From NCBI GenBank assembly GCA_032716605.1, contig CM064518.1:47146774-47210773 (forward strand): a stretch of 64,000 bases of DNA, given 5' to 3'. The notes beneath the pieces are model-generated. The model was not told the DNA's origin, did no database searches, and worked only from the letters and a program-made list of their open reading frames with translations. Below are positions 62,797-64,000 of the stretch, piece after piece (the first letter of the stretch is position 1; the number at the start of each line of letters is the position of its first letter). The stretch comes from Paralithodes platypus (taxonomy: Eukaryota > Arthropoda > Malacostraca > Decapoda > Lithodidae). Made by a program: the position numbers and the translations under genes.

Positions 62797-63480
62797 ATCA
62801 CTGGCCCTGGAGGTGCAGCAGTAAAAGGCTCACATCTTGCTCGCCTAAAACACCATGTCAGCAAGTCACCAAGACAAAACGAGGAACCTGACACCATGGC
62901 CAGTATATATGCCTGTATTCAAGCTGCCACAGTCATTGCTGGCCCCAACAAACATCATCTATGTCAGATAATCCCTCAAATACTCCAACACAACGAACTA
63001 CCAACCATCTACATCCCTCCTGAAGTCTTGGTTTTTCGAAAACAGAAGAAGAAACCAAGAAGGAAAACAGAACAACAGCCCAACATCACCATAGAAGATG
63101 ACTCCTCCATCAACCTAGAAGACCTTGAAGAGGAGGACAATGCTGAAGAAGATGGTGAAGACTACGAAGAAGATCCAGAAGACGAAGAAGAAAATCCTGA
63201 CCATCAAGAGACCACTCCTCCATCCCCTCCAGTTCTAACCCCTCAACATGACGAAAGGAATAAGAAACACTTGCAAAAAGATGAGAATCTTCATCAATTT
63301 GCGGACGTGCATAAAGATAAGAATCTTTATCAATTTGCGGAAGATCTCGAAAAACTTACTCCTGCTATGCTCAAAAGAAAATACCCAACAGATAATGCAC
63401 AGTTTGTAGAGTTTGCAATTACGCCAGCAGGAAGAAAAAATTTCTCCAAGACAAATTTATTTGGAGACCAAATAACTTAG
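62797..63480 (+). CDS. In-frame continuation: CSD end plus long acidic tail
   Basis: Same frame as the preceding ORF, open from 62797 to TAG at 63478-63480. A Met at 62896 opens a 194-codon ORF. The first residues ITGPGGAAVKGSHLARLK complete the cold-shock fold. Then IYACIQAATVIAGPNKHHL and a basic patch KQKKKPRRKTEQ, a strongly acidic stretch (LEDLEEEDNAEEDGEDYEED and on to ~63210), a Pro/Thr piece, a 2x repeat of KDENLHQFAD / KDKNLYQFAE, and a C-terminal AITPAGRKNFSKTNLFG. No arginine/aromatic islands of animal Y-box proteins and no nuclease motif. With read-through the protein would be 313 residues. Lack of other breaks suggests recent selection or a recent stop. Confidence 0.75.
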   Translation: MTGPGGAAVKGSHLARLKHHVSKSPRQNEEPDTMASIYACIQAATVIAGPNKHHLCQIIPQILQHNELPTIYIPPEVLVFRKQKKKPRRKTEQQPNITIEDDSSINLEDLEEEDNAEEDGEDYEEDPEDEEENPDHQETTPPSPPVLTPQHDERNKKHLQKDENLHQFADVHKDKNLYQFAEDLEKLTPAMLKRKYPTDNAQFVEFAITPAGRKNFSKTNLFGDQIT

Positions 63481-63600
63481 CAAATTAATCTGTTCCCCAG
63501 CAGTGAACATCCAAAATATCCTTCCTTTTATTTTGTATTCTTTATTTTAATAAAACAGTTGCCCTACCCTAAATAAAGCAAGGTGGTATGCCCACTAACT
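63481..63600 (+). other. 3' UTR with polyadenylation signals
   Basis: AATAAA at 63549-63554 and 63572-63577, 70-95 bp after the stop, followed by a GT-containing stretch. This fits a transcribed pol II unit ending inside the satellite arrays. No poly-A tract is present, so the locus does not look like a processed pseudogene. Confidence 0.55.
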
Positions 63601-63694
63601 TGTAATCTACTACTTTCTTTCATAATTTCCTACTTAACCTTCCTGAACAAACCTCTACTTTTCCTCCCCCCCCCATATATATATATATATATAT
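63601..63694. other. Spacer with poly-C and short (TA)n
   Basis: C-run at 63666-63674 and TA at 63676-63695, immediately before the right satellite array. Confidence 0.7.
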
Positions 63695-64000
63695 ATTGAC
63701 ATACTGATGCAATGGTGGTATCATTCCTGGAGTATATATATGTTGAGGTGCTGATGCAATGGTGGTGACATTAATGAATATATATACTACACATGTCGAG
63801 GTACTGATGCGGTGGTGGTTATATTCTGGAAAATATATATTTCGAGATACTGATGCGGTGGTGGTAATTTCCTGTAAAATATATATCTCGAGGTACTGAT
63901 GTGGTGGTGGTATATTCCTGGAAAATTATAATGTTAAGGTATTGATGCAGTGGTGGTGTAATCCTGGAAAATATATATCTCCAGGTACTGAGGCGGTGGT
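63695..64000 (-). repeat. Right ~45-bp satellite array, inverted, runs off the window
   Basis: About seven units containing GAGGTACTGATGCGGTGGTGG and TTCCTGGAAAATATATATCT, the reverse complement of the left array with its own subtype (AAAATATATAT in place of GAGTATATAT). It continues beyond base 64000. Confidence 0.9.

Overview
The window looks like intergenic DNA from an arthropod nuclear genome, most likely a decapod crustacean. The signs are a very high density of two-, three- and four-base microsatellites, long poly-G/poly-C tracts, decayed non-LTR retrotransposons with animal-type reverse transcriptases, tRNA-headed SINE-like repeats, and a perfect stretch of the pancrustacean telomere motif TTAGG. 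Species cannot be fixed from the sequence. I see no operons, no rRNA, no bacterial or phage genes, no CRISPR array and no convincing multi-exon host gene.

Most of the window is layered mobile DNA. I worked out several non-coding families by comparing copies inside the window, and the names are mine. FB1: about 220 bp, long inverted repeat, ends TTAACCCCTT..., more than 20 full or partial copies. FB2: about 340-370 bp, TTAAGGGGAG...CTCCCCTTAA, 16 copies. FB3: about 385 bp, TTAAGGGGGGTCAC..., 4 copies; it shares the module GCGAGCGATAGCGAGCC with FB2. FB4: about 210 bp, ATACCCTGTTCCAA..., 9 copies. FB5 and family E: about 190 and 220 bp. There are four tRNA-headed families (SINE-1 to SINE-4), several retrotransposon 3'-end families, and a 534-bp element with PIF/Harbinger-like ends. 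Nesting is readable at several points and gives a relative order of insertion.

Retrotransposon coding remains: CR1-like (2.4-3.3 kb, 9.9-10.6 kb, with 3'-end scraps elsewhere); a Jockey-like RT (7.8-9.15 kb, minus) plus many copies of its 3' end; a second Jockey-like lineage (47.8-49.0 kb minus and 51.9-52.7 kb plus, poly-A tailed); an RTE-like RT fragment (41.3-42.5 kb, minus); the C-terminus of a zinc-knuckle LINE with an (AAC)n tail (57.7-58.3 kb); and a conserved retroelement-type protein (58.8-60.4 kb, minus) split by a 205-bp insertion with a 13-bp target duplication.

The most unusual locus is at the right edge (62.0-64.0 kb). A Y-box-like cold-shock-domain reading frame with a long acidic tail lies between two arrays of one ~45-bp satellite in opposite orientations. 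This resembles Drosophila FB-NOF foldback elements: terminal inverted repeats built of tandem subrepeats around a central ORF. The cargo here is an RNA/DNA-binding cold-shock protein with one in-frame stop. It is the best candidate for an undescribed mobile system. The right array runs off the window, so its boundary is unknown.
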